Assembly (NCBI GenBank): GCA_029215795.1 | Contig: JARDYH010000004.1 | Span: forward strand, 204,890,017-204,954,016 | DNA length: 64,000 nucleotides | From: Anniella stebbinsi | Lineage: Eukaryota; Chordata; Lepidosauria; Squamata; Anniellidae | Direction of reading: 5' to 3' | Shown here: in pieces, positions 13,201 through 25,243 of the stretch | How positions within the stretch are numbered: position 1 is the stretch's first letter | How the letters are laid out: the number at the start of each line of letters is the position of its first letter | Made by a program: the position numbers and the translations under genes | Notes under the pieces: model-generated | What the model was told of the DNA's origin: nothing | The model's database searches: none | What the model saw: the letters and a program-made list of their open reading frames with translations, nothing else

Positions 13201-13737
13201 GACTATGTTCAGATAACACAATAACCAACAGTGGTTTAAATATTGTCAGTTGGTTAATTAACCCACCATGAGTTACCATGCTGTGTGGAGGGATTTTTTA
13301 AACCAACGATCGGTTATTTGGCCAAAATAGCCAATGCAAAGAACTGACGCTGGGCAGAGTTGGCTATTTGAACCACCGTTGGTTATCATGTTGTGTGGCA
13401 GGCACCATTGGTTATTTCATCTGCCACTGTTGGTTATTTTCGTCAGCCATTCAGTCACAAGGCAAGAGTGGTCAATGTGGTGGCTGCTGCTCTAATTCAG
13501 CCAGCAGGGTAGTTTTTTTGGCAGCAATGGCTGATGGGATACTAGCGGGAGGACTGAGGGGAGGCGACAGGGCAGGGATGAGTAGTCAACTCAACGTGGA
13601 CTAGCAATCAACTCAACGCCAATCCTAATCCACACCATGGTTGATTATTATCATGTCGTGTGGGGAGATCCTCTAGGTAAACAACTGTCAAGTTGATTAT
13701 TACCCCACCATTGATTATTATGTTGTTGAACACAGCC
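13201..13737. mobile_element. Related MITE abutting the previous copy
   Basis: It starts GACTATGTTCAGATAACAC and ends TTGTTGAACACAGCC. Its interior has many inverted GTTGGTTAT and ATAACCAAC motifs. It shares the central ACT with the preceding element; its own right flank is ATT, so the duplication is imperfect. Confidence 0.65.
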
Positions 13738-13839
13738 ATTGTCTCTACTAAGGCTGAAATACAGATTGTAAGGTTCTCAGGTTAGGGTTCAGTACTCTTT
13801 TTCAAACTTGGTAAAGCACAAGTAACTTTGATGGTGTTA

Positions 13840-13873
<34 letters not shown>

Positions 13874-16800
13874 CAAACAAACATGGAAGAATTGCACAAA
13901 TCAAATTTAGAGGCACAATTAGAACACTTTCAATCTAGAATTTGTGCAGCAACTGGGACTCAACACTGCTGATCTGAAAATATTTGTATGCATAACCAAC
14001 CTACATTATTGTCCTCTAAATCCTGTAGGCAGAAATAAATTGAAAGCTTGCTGCCACAAAAGGACTTGCCTTTTGCCAAATAGACCTGGATATGACCTTG
14101 CATTTTAAGTCCTGCCAGTTAAAACAAGAAGATAATCAGCCCCTCCAGTAACATTCTCTTTGAAACAATCAAACCTGTTGAAATGGTGTCAAAAGAAACA
14201 AAACAAAACAAAAAATCCTGGATGTACTTTTTAAGGGATTTAGTCCACAATGCTGATGAAAATATAAAAATAGAAACATGAGGAGTTTGGCAAAGCTCTT
14301 AGGCCAGTGTGGGAACAGGAATGTGGAATGAATAAAGTCAAATGAAACATCAGGCTCTTGAAGATGAGTAAAATGTCTGAGGGCCTCTCCAGACACCCTT
14401 TTTCAGGGCTGGGGACATGAGAATGGCCCAGAAATGGTCTGAAGGCTAGTCCTACAACTGAAGTTAAGCAGGCCTGGCCTTGTAAACTTCCTAGAAGAGA
14501 TCTCCAGAGAACCAAATGTAAGCCACTCTGAACAACTTTGAGAGAGCACAGTATAAGATGTAATGAATACATAAAGCACATGTAATGAATAAACAGAATT
14601 CTTTTTGTCATTAATGCCAACCCCCTTTGCACAACCTCCCTTCTTCACTTACATTGCCACAACAGACTGACACCACAAAATAATATGGTTATGACTACAG
14701 GAAAGTCATCACAGTAGCCCAGTGCAGACTTAATATTTCTTATCTTTTAAGCCTTGTTAGATCAGGATAACACAACAGGTTTGCACAGTCTCTTTGCCTC
14801 CTCTCTCTTGTACAAATGACTCACTTCCATAAGGTAAGGCACCGTGGGTGCCAATGATTACCCAAGTCCAGTCTCTATCTAAAACCACCCCCAAAACACA
14901 ACACAAAATGAAAGGGGACTGGGATCATAATGTGTCATGATCAAAAAACAAGATGTATGAAAATTCCCCCTTCCCTCTTTGGATTATTTTCCCAGGCAAA
15001 TCAGTATGAAAAGCCATTTTTAGCAGAAAGGCAGGATATACATATTAAATAAATTCCAAGCTCTTCTAAGTTTAGAGGTCCCACCTCATTTCTCTTCCTC
15101 TTTTTAATTAGTCAGGTTAGCTCAAGAGCAATACATTCCAAGATGGATTTTTTTAAATAGAAAAAGTAAAGTTATCATGTTAGGTCTACACAGTTTTATA
15201 AACAGAGTGTCACTTAATGACAAAAGGCCAAAAGGCTTCCTTCGTGTCATTATCTATCTAGAAATTTCTCCTGCCAATGAGGGATGACAGATTTACAGTA
15301 AGCTCTTTGTTTTGGTTATCTGTCAGGTATTGAACCATGAAACTCTGCCTCATATCAAAGCCATGTCATCATCTGTTGCTATGTGCTTTAAAAACTTTGC
15401 ACTGGATGGTCTTTGTCTATATGTGCACATATTCTAGCATCACCTTCAGTCATAAATACATCTGAGATACTAATTATTTGGCACTACATCAAAATCTACT
15501 TTGCCTTAACTTTTTCACTTGCACTTAATGTACTTGAAAGCAAGTGTTACAGCAAGGCAGATTTTGGTCTAGGTAAGCTTAGGATGAAGGCATCCATTGG
15601 CTTGAAAAATAATGGAAAAAGCCCCATTTTGCATGTCCAAACCTATGTATATAAAGGGGCTTCCTGTCTCATGGTCATAATTTTGGGTGGTACACAAACA
15701 ATAACAGAGCTGAATGTATTGAAAGATAGGAAAGACAAAGCACTGGCTTTCTTATTTTGAGACTCAGTCTTTCATTTTTTGCTTGAGGTTATGATCCCAT
15801 CCCAGACACCTACCATAGCAACTCCTCCAATAATGATCATCTGCCAGGAGGTCTCACAGCCCCTGAATCTGCTTGGATTTTAATGTCTGAGGAGGAAATA
15901 ATTGAAGACTTCTCAACAAAGTTACCAGACCCTAAGCCTGCAAATGTCAGTTCAAGTGAGGAGCTGAAATCACCCTCTCTACTGCTAAAGCTTGTTTCAA
16001 TGGGCTCTCAACTGAACAACTACATATGCTTGGCTCAAAACCGTCGCACCATCCCTTTAAATGCTCTGCATGTTCAAGTGAGGACCACGAGATCTGGCAG
16101 ACATCAGGGTCTTCTTGGCTAAATTAGCAAAGTCTGCCTTCCTTAGGAATTGTTCCAAGTTCTATAGAATATGACTCCCAGAAGCCTGCACTGCAACATA
16201 GAACCTACCACTTGCTTCTGCTGCTTGACGACTGTAATCTGCACAGAGAACATTGTTATTGGGGATTAAAAATATAATAAATTAATAAACAAAAAATAGT
16301 GACTGGCTCACAGCAAAGGACATCTGATACCTGTGTCCCAATTCTGACAACACTCGATACCAGAATTTTCTACAGCCCATAAGCATAAAACTAAGAAACG
16401 CCCCCCATATTAGGAATCCAACTGGAACAATGTATATTCTGAAAAACTAAAAAGATCTATCTTCCAGTAACAATCCACATTATGTCCTAAGAAAAGCTGG
16501 ATTCTGCAACTCACCTGTATAAAATTAGGCAAATGTGCCAACATACATCATTTAGATATATCATTTATTTTTCTTCTCCTAGACATGGAGAGAGGAAATC
16601 CCAGGAACAGTGAAACCCCTACTGACTCCTTCTCTGGCTGTGGCAATTTCACCTGGCATTGCACAAACACGTATAGTCTATTTTCATCGCCATAATGACT
16701 AGAAATTTGTTTTTATAAAAAAAATTTGAGGATTTTCTATCACTGTATAGAATATGCAAGCCCTCAACCCTACTCCTCTTTATCTATAGCTCCATGGAAC

Positions 16801-18638
16801 TCTACACAAAGTTATTTTTACATATTTAGGTCGCAATTCTATGCATGCTGGGAGTTGTAGGACATTTTTCTGTCTAAACATGTATAGGTTTGCACCCTAA
16901 AACACATTAACAAGCTAAAAGCAACAGGAAGCAGCAAAAAACAAACAAACCTGTTAATAAATAAAATTAAGTGATAGCAGAGTCAAATTCTTGATTAAAG
17001 AGAAACTTTTCTTCTTATGCAAAATGTGAAAATAAACTGTTTTACATGACCAGTTCAATTCCATATTTGGTTTTTACTGTTGAATGTCTTTGAAATATAG
17101 CTCTGGAAAGAAACCAAAAATTTGATATGTGGCATGTGCTAAATAATAACGTTTCAGAAGCTGTTCCAAATCATCTGGGCAAGAGCACTCTAACCATGGA
17201 ATAATTAAAACCATCTTCATTAAAACACTGTATATACACAGTAGTCTGACCTCTAATTAGAATAATGAAAACCTTTTTATGTATCAAAATGCCATTTTGA
17301 ATAGATTATGAACTGCACATAATGAAATACTTAAGATTCGTTTGGTATTTTGTTAAAGTGATGCTGCTTATCTACAACCTGTCAATATAAATTCTAAATT
17401 CATAAACACTTAGAACCTCACTTTTAAACTTGAAGGAAGAAACAAGATAAAAGTCTGACTTTGTTAAATATCAGACTGGATCCAGTTTACAAAATTCAAC
17501 TGCAGTTCTTAATTTGGATATCTAAAACTACTACAAAGGCAGATGGAAACAATAAGCAACTTGAGCAGATGAGATTTCCTTTATCTCTGCTTTTCCATAA
17601 ATTTTTCATGACCATAATCACGCCTGAATTTCAAAGCAACGCATTTACAAAAAACAGTCAGTATCAACATAAATGCTTTAACTGGTTAAGAAGGGGTTTT
17701 CCTTTCATTCAAATGTTCAATCTAATCCTAGTTTTACTAATTTTAAATCGATTGCTTCTTGTCATACCTTCACCAGCTAAGGTGAGCAAGCTGTTCTCAC
17801 TTTTTATGACATCTTTTGAAATCAGATCCTCCATTCGGGGTCCAATTTTATATCTATTTTCTTTCTTCCTCTTTTTCATGTTACCTTCAGGAATCACATG
17901 ATCTTGTAATCAATGGCAGTGATTACAAGAGAGAAATAACACCCCCCCCCCCCAACATGCACACACACTCCTGACCTGGCTTGTATGAGCTGACAGCGAT
18001 ATGATACCACTTCACTCCCCCACCCCCGTTAGGACTGTTCTGCCTAATCTGTGCCAATTATAGTCTTTTTTAATTTCAGAAATAAACAGGATTATCAATT
18101 TTTAGACACAAAAATTATATATTTTTAACACAAACTAATAAAATTTTCTTAAGAAGCAAACTACTTTCAGGTCACCAAGGATTTGTAGAATGCAACACCA
18201 ATAATCTCAGCAAGCCATACAGTATGCATGTGGCATTTCCTTTTGAAGTTGCCTCAATCTGCATGTTATTTCCCAACAATACAGGCCACTACTCATATAA
18301 ACAGGTTTTGCTGCCCTCTACTGGAACACAAAGCTTTTCAGGTTTAACAGTCATTTCAAAGCCTTAAGGACAACTCAGAACATCTCTGAAATGTTTGCAA
18401 GTTGAGGAAGAAACATGAAAATGTACAACCAAGATGGCCAGAGTTTAGTTAATGCAATACAAAGCAAGTTGTTTTTCTATCTAATAAAAAAAGAAGTCCT
18501 GTCATGCTAGCAGACTTCCTCTAATGCAACAGTGGATTTAAACCACTGCATTTAAAATGAACAATAAATGTTTAAATTGCTAATGAAATGTTTTACAAAT
18601 TGAATTTTGTTTTAAAAGCGAATACACTAATATGATTT
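13738..18638. other. Non-coding stretch left of GSTCD exon 3
   Basis: Contains the AAT microsatellite, a GCATGTTTAGACA-family fragment (16835-16900), a C run (17941-17954) and two moderately long ORFs (15883-16122 and 17461-17901) without recognisable domains. No GSTCD exon is recognised. Confidence 0.45.
13839..13871 (+). repeat. (AAT)n microsatellite
   Basis: About eleven AAT units following TGTTAA. Confidence 0.9.
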
Positions 18639-18958
18639 TAGGCTGACCATCTGAAAAGGAGGACAGGGCTCCTATAACTTTAACAGTTGTAGAGAAAAGG
18701 GAATTTCAGCAGGTGTCATTTGTATGCAATTAGTTCCTGGTGAAATTCCCTCTTCATCACAACTGTTAAAGTTGCAGGCACTATACTAGAGTGACCATAT
18801 ACAAAAGAAGGCAGGGCCCCTGCAACTTTAACTGTTGTGATGAAGAGGGAATATCACCAGGAACTAATTGCATACAAATGACACTGGCTGAAATTCCCTT
18901 TTCACTACAACTGTTAAAGTTATAGGAGCCCTGTCCTCCTTTTCAGATGGTCAGCCTA
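18639..18958. mobile_element. Palindromic hAT-like MITE
   Basis: Two arms of about 150 bp are near-perfect reverse complements. The outer ends are TAGGCTGACCATCTGAAAAG and its complement, and both arms carry TGTCATTTGTATGCAATTAG and AACTGTTAAAGT. The ends resemble the TAGGGTGACCATA ends of 53763-54178. No clean 8-bp duplication is seen. Confidence 0.75.
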
Positions 18959-20756
18959 GATTATTGCAATTGAAATGATTAAGAATAGTCTACAAAGTTG
19001 TACAATGTATCAAAGAGCGTAAAGCTGCAACCCTTAACACAATCCTAAACAGCCCAGAGAGCTTTGGCTATTCAGCAGCACAGAAATGTAATAAATAACT
19101 ACTATGATGTAATACTTACTTCTGAGTAAACATGCATATATTTGGGCTGTAAATTTGAGAAATGTCATTCAAATGAATTATCTCAATAACAGAAAAGTTT
19201 GTGTGCATAAAGCCATCTATATTTGGTGTGTTTGTGAGCTTTGCCACAGAAGAAGCTTGCAGAAGGATACTTGGTAAAAAAAATCATTCTTTACATATTC
19301 CTAAAAGAAAACACAATATTCTAGTAATGAAAGTACCTTCATCTAGTGGTCTTAGAGTTGCTGCAAGCCTGGCACAAAACCAATGAATTAAATAAATTAA
19401 AAGGCAATGAAATTTGTGCTTACTTTGTACCAAAAATGCCAGAGAAGAACCCAAAACTATTTCTGCATCAGCATAGACTTTTGTTTTAGTTTCAAATTTT
19501 TTGTAAAACACATTTTTTGAAATCTATAGATCATTTTTGAAGAATACGCTGCCTTCCTCTAACGGAACTAGCATATTAGCTCAGTTCATATTTTCGGGCT
19601 CTTGGTGCTTTCAGTAAATTCCTCTAGAAACAGGTATGTTCCAGCAGCATCTGAACTCTTGTTAGCACAACTGAAATGTAGATGCATATAGGATATAACA
19701 GCAAAGTCTCTTGCTGTGATTTTTTTCCCCTATGTATATGACTTTCTAACAGCAAACTCAGGTGGTGAGCGCCAATAAGAATAGAGACAAAACTGACAAA
19801 CAAGGAGGAGATATCAGCATGATTGGAGGAACCCCAAGGTTTGCAGAATTTTTTAAAAAGGGGGAAACAATCCCTCACACACACATAGTCCATTGAAGGT
19901 TAGCATGTTCAGTAGCCACAGAATGTTGACTGTCAGTTGGAAAAGGAAAAAAAATGGAAATGGTGGGGATGGAGGATGGTATGGCATATCCTGGAGAATA
20001 GATGGTTGCCCAGCTGGGACCTTGAACAGGAATACTCCTATTAGGAGGTGAGGATGCGCTGCAACATTTTGTGGCAGGTCCCACTTATATCTAATTAGAC
20101 ATGAATTTAGCTTGTTGCAATAGCAGTCTTAACTGCATGTATACTTTTTAACTTCTACATTCCAAAGTGAGCAACAGTCCTGTACATTATGCATACTGAC
20201 TATCACATAACTAATATCTGTTGGTTTAGCTGTATTTTGTTGTCTGGGATTCTAACAATAATCAACACAGCTATGCTTTTCAAAAAGGGAAGGGTGGTTT
20301 CTTTTTGGTCACAAACTCTCAAAAGTGTGATTTGTAAATATCAGCAGGGTGAAACTAAGTAAATGTTTGTGCTTTCTTGAACAATAAGCAACTCCACAAC
20401 ACTGAGAATCATAAAGTTGCATATTTAGAAGACTGATCCTGAGTTTTGAAATATAAACTAAAAGCTACTCTCCAAATGAGTGCATTGAAACAGAACCATA
20501 TGCATTTTGAATATTTCACAGAAGAACTGGTAATCCAGTGTACAAGATCTGTGTTACTCAATCTAAGGCTGCCTTCCCTAACCTGGTGCGTTCCAAATGT
20601 GTTGGACTACAGTTATTGTAATAATGGGAGTTGCAGTACAACCCATGTTGTTGCAGTACAACCCAGTACAACCCAGGGTCCAAAGTTGGGGAAGGTTGAT
20701 CTAATGAGAGATTTTTTTAAAAAAAATAGGAATAGTTTCCTTTAAAATAGTAAGAT

Positions 20757-20794
<38 letters not shown>

Positions 20795-21115
20795 TTTTTC
20801 CCAATACTGGGACTCAAGGCAGTTTACAAGACTAAAACATATACAATTAAAACATATACATATAAATTTACAAAAGTTAAAATAGAATCAAACGCCTGTA
20901 ATATTAAAAACATTTTTAAAAAAATTAAAAAGAAAATCACAATTAAAAAATCCAATACATTAACACAGGTCCAGAGTATTCCCAAAGGCCTGCTGGAACA
21001 AAAAAGTTTTTGCCTGCCTCTGAAAGTGTAACAAGGAGGGAGCCAATCTAGCTTCCCTGGAAAGGGAGTTTCAGAGCCTTGGAGCAGCCACTGAGAAGGC
21101 AGCTGTAAAGAAGGC
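20757..21115 (-). pseudogene. L2 LINE 3' end with (ATC)n tail
   Basis: The minus strand carries ETPFPGKLDWLPPCYTFRGR, the last block of L2 ORF2, then a tail reading CTTGTAAACTGCCTTGAG and an (ATC)n run at 20757-20792. Confidence 0.75.
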
Positions 21116-21655
21116 AAACTCCATGTTAGGCATTATAAGAAAAGGAATTGAGAATAAAACTGCCAGTATCATATATTGCTTTTATTCAAATCTATGGTGC
21201 GGCCACACTTAGAATACTGTGTACAGTTCTGGTCACCACACCTAAAACAAGACATTATAGAGCTAGAAAAAGTGCAGAAAAGGGCAACTAAAATTATTAA
21301 GGGTCTGGAGCGTCTCCTCTATGAGGGAAGGTTGCAACAGCTGGGATTGTTTAGCTGGAAAAAAAGAGGATAAGGGGAGACATGATAGAGGTGTACAATA
21401 TTATGCATGGTGTGGAGAATGTGGATAGGGAGACATTTTTCTCCCTCTCTCAAAGTGCATAGTTATGTGCTACCTCCAGTATCTGAGGCAGTAAGCCTGC
21501 ATGTACCAGTTGCTGGGGAACATGGGTAGGAGAGTGCTGTTGCACCATGTCCTGCTTTGTTGGTCCCTGGTCGACAGCTGGTTGGCCACTGTGTGAACAG
21601 AGTGCTGTCTTGATGGACCCTCAGTCACCATTGCTCTGGAACCAATATGCTATGC
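21115..21655 (+). pseudogene. CR1 LINE 3' fragment
   Basis: A plus-strand ORF (21176-21373) reads [20 protein letters not shown], then [20 protein letters not shown], the well-known CR1 C-terminal signature. The 3' UTR ends near GATGGACCCTCAGTCACC. It abuts an oppositely oriented L2. Confidence 0.88.
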
Positions 21656-22282
21656 AAGTTTTCAAAACTGTACAAACATTTTCGATGTAAAAGACAGCAC
21701 TAGAAAGAGATTAATGAGAAACATTTCTCTATTCACTTGAGTACCACTTGGATTACATGTGCTATCCTTGTGGGTTTGAAGCAAAGAACTGTCTCATTTG
21801 TGAGGAAAAAATAGCTGAAGGAGAAGGATAGAGCTCTTCTTTTAGGAAGCTTAAGGGGAAGGAAAGGTAAGTAAAACTATAAAAGGCACTCTTCAAAGCC
21901 CTTCAAAAAGTTCTGACAGGCTTAGAAAGGAAATAAAGGACTTTCAAAATACAGGGTTTTTTTAATCCTTCCATTTTGTAGGATAACTGTCTGCTAGGGG
22001 CATTGTTGAGTTTTCATTTTTTTAAAAAAAGCAACTCAGTTGAGACTCTACTGCAGCAATCCTATCATTTTTAACTGACAAAAACTTTAATAACAGATCA
22101 TTTTCATTACAACAGCTTTTGCTTTCAAGTCTTTTGCATGTCCTACTCTGAGAGTGCTCATTTTGCTTAATCTGTGCTAAATATAGTGCTGAAACAAAAT
22201 TCAGTCTACATTACCAAGTATTATTTAATGTGACACATTTTGATAGCTCTTAAAAGTTATTTTATTCTTCCAGTGAGGATAT

Positions 22283-22304
22283 AACACACACACACACACA
22301 CACA

Positions 22305-22341
<37 letters not shown>

Positions 22342-22344
22342 ACA
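22283..22344 (+). repeat. Compound (CA)n(CT)n(CA)n microsatellite
   Basis: A CA run, CTCTCTCTCTCT, then a second CA run, in sequence left of GSTCD coding exon 3. Confidence 0.95.
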
Positions 22345-23837
22345 TGATCCACCTAGATTCCCTCCCCCCCTCATGCTTTTTTAAAATAGATCTTAGGAAT
22401 GACTCATGGACAATGATGTGATGACACTTGTGCAACAGAGTCCAGGAACAACTAAGGGGAGATTTCCCTTCTCCAGGTCTCAAAAGACTACTATTTCAAT
22501 ACCATCCCAATATACAGTTGTTGCATGATTTCCAAGACACTGATGGAATCTTCTTTCACATATATTAAACAGAAATATTTGTGTTTATGGATCCTTATTG
22601 CATGGGTAATTGTTTTATGGTTTAGAGCAAGGTCAAAGTTGAAAGACCAGATAAGCATGCTGCATTTGTGCAATGCCTTCAGTTATGTTATTTTATTTTA
22701 CGTAATCTTCCACAGAAGTGAACCAGTCCAATACTTAAGGCCTGGTACTCCTTTACCATAAGCATACCACCAAGTATGTCAACCTCATACTTCAGCCTCT
22801 TAAACCCACACAAGTGCATTTTCAATTGACTGCCCCTTCATGTTTTAGAAAGCTTAAGGAACGTCTGCTGAGACGTGATGACAGAATTATCAAAAGGTAA
22901 ATGCCTTAAAATATATTCTTGCTTTCAGCCATTATCCTTCACATATACAATTTACTGGAAAGTCAAACTAAATTGCAGTAGTTTTGCACGCCAACCAAGA
23001 GCCATCAGGGATAACAACCCTGGGGAAGATTAAATAGACTGTCTATGCCTGTCCAAGGCACATATTATGCCTTTTTAAAGCTAGTTATTTACAGGTGCAA
23101 CACATGTATTTACAGGTGCAACACATGGTGCAAAGTGAAAACACAGCAATGATGTTAGAGAAATACAACCAACTAACAAAGCACTCCTGTTAGGAATTGA
23201 TCAGACCAACAGCAGACAGTACTTGCATTATGGATACCTGAGGTCTTAAAGGAACAGTAACACATCTGTACTGTTAATTCATCTTGCATATTAGTAAATA
23301 CTGAAGCTAGACATTAAATATTCTACAATAATGGGGGCAAAATATATGCATGACTACAGGATTGATTTTGAGAAGTGTTCCAACGGATTGAAACTTAAAA
23401 CAAAAATTATGGTAGTTCATACTGTACAATAAGTGAGAAGTTAGGAGAATCACAGTCCTATGTAGAGTAGGAGAAAATATAGACACACTTGAAGTTCTAG
23501 GTGCCATGAGAGTAGCAAATCAAACAATATTTACCTTTATAAAATAATCTGTATGTTTATGCTTTTTGGAATGGTAGTTAAGATCACTTACTAAAGAATA
23601 TATGAAGGCACAAGAACTGCCATGAGTGGCCATAACCCACATCAATTGAATATAGCATTCACAGTCTTTCTTAAAGGCAATCAAATAATCTAAGGACGAT
23701 CACAAGCAGGGCAAGATGGTGATTGCTATCCATTTCACCTCCAGACATCTGGAACACACACACAGTTTCTGAACAATTAGAAATGTTATTACTAACTGTT
23801 ATGACTAATACTCATATACCTCATCTTTAAGCAATAA

Positions 23838-23965
23838 TTCAGGGCACAATCCTATGCATGTTTAGACAAGGGGGAAAAAGTTTTACAGCTCCCAGCATTC
23901 TTAAGCCAGCCATGCTAGGATTTGTAAGACTTTTTTCCCCTGTCTAAACATTAGGATTGCACCTT
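23838..23965. repeat. Palindromic short repeat (GCATGTTTAGACA family)
   Basis: Left CACAATCCTATGCATGTTTA pairs with right TGTCTAAACATTAGGATTGC. Related copies occur at 11800-11860, 16835-16900 and 39625-39760. A dispersed MITE or SINE-like family. Confidence 0.65.
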
Positions 23966-24988
23966 TAGCTTATAATGGTAGTTGTCAAATCATCCTTTGG
24001 CAGATGAGTGAATAAACAGATGATTTCAATAGGAACAGCAAAACAAAGAGACAATCCCTACCTTTTCCTGGGTTAACTGCTGCTGGTAGACTGTCCCAAT
24101 CCAGGACCCAGCTAGGGCAGGGATGAGGGGAAAACTTTGCTTCAATACCATTTTCCTGCATTTAGGAGGAGGAAATAGCAATTTTGAAATTAGCTAGCAA
24201 TGCCTAAAACCTACTTATTCATATACTGCAGGTCAATATGAGTGCTCTGTATACTGCAAGCATAGCAAGGATGTCCCAATCTCAGGGACAGTTATAGAGG
24301 TATATCGTCACAGTTTCTTTATCTATCAAGACACATTTCCTCGAGAAACCAAAACGTTTGAGATTACAGGGATAAAAATGAAAGGGGAAACAAAGGACTG
24401 GCAAACTGAGGGACTAGATAGATTTGAGGTGAACTAGCTCATAATGAGAGTTAGTATAGCTCACTGACTAACAACAGGAGCCAGGAAGTCTCCTGTTCAA
24501 ATCTGAGTGTAACCATTAATTCACTCAGCATTGTTGGGCAAGCACCTATGCTCATCTTTGTCTCCATCTGCAATATGGTGATAATACTGACCAGCTTTAC
24601 AGCCTTTTGTAAGGATGATATGAAATTAACATATCAGTTAACAAATTAATGTTGCCTTCTCCACCTCTCTGGGGGATCCAAAACACAAACAATTTTCTGG
24701 GGAAAATACCATGGATGAATAAATAAATAATTTTTTGCTATTGCAAGAAGCCAGAATTCAAGTACTGATCATTTCTGATTCTAAAGTAAAACAGAAAATA
24801 AGATCAATATTTTAGGAAAGAAGCCAGAAACATGGTTAACTTTTCTTATAGAAAGTGACTAAAACATTCACATATCTTGTCAAGCAACTCTAATGACATG
24901 TTCTTTACTCAAATTTGCAACTTCCAAAATATAGGCAGAATGTTTTTATGGCTAATACATGTAATTAATAATGTAACTATAGATCTAC

Positions 24989-25243
24989 CATTAATTTTGT
25001 CATGGTTGGCCTTGGTCCACCTATAAAATGGGTATCTTCATGTTCCTCTTCTGGCTCATCAGAAGCTGTGTCGATGCTCCGCAGGTGTTCATCTGGTAAA
25101 GAGAATGATCCTACATACTTGAAGAATTGCATGTTGCATTTGACAGCAGCTCGCTTTATTCCAGGTACTTCCTGAACTCTCTGGTACCAACGGCATATCA
25201 AAGGCAACTGTGACATGTTTTCTTGGTATTTCTTGCTGAAAGC
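24989..25243 (-). CDS. GSTCD: GSTCD coding exon 3 (residues 289-373)
   Basis: On the minus strand the acceptor CCTTGAAG ends at 25244. The 85 codons start AFSKKYQENMSQLPLICRWY, continue through QRVQEVPGIKRAA and an acidic insert (DEPEEEHED), and end GPRPTMTKLM before a GTAGAT donor at 24988. Both boundaries are phase 0. The intron before it (8.3 kb) is mostly the DIRS-like element. Confidence 0.92.

Larger units (their letters stand above)
21656..24988. other. GSTCD intron after coding exon 3
   Basis: AT-rich, with the CA/CT microsatellite, the palindrome at 23838 and a small duplication at 23089-23127 (TTTACAGGTGCAACACATG). No exon is recognised. Confidence 0.5.

Noticed and set aside
17461..17901. 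146-codon plus-strand ORF with hydrophobic stretches
   Set aside because: No recognisable homology, intronic position and AT-rich composition. Hydrophobic runs are expected from T-rich DNA.
1..24988. Remaining GSTCD exons (methyltransferase-like half)
   Set aside because: I looked on the minus strand for the complement of conserved C-terminal blocks and found no convincing match. They are probably beyond the left edge. A translated search with a full GSTCD protein would decide.
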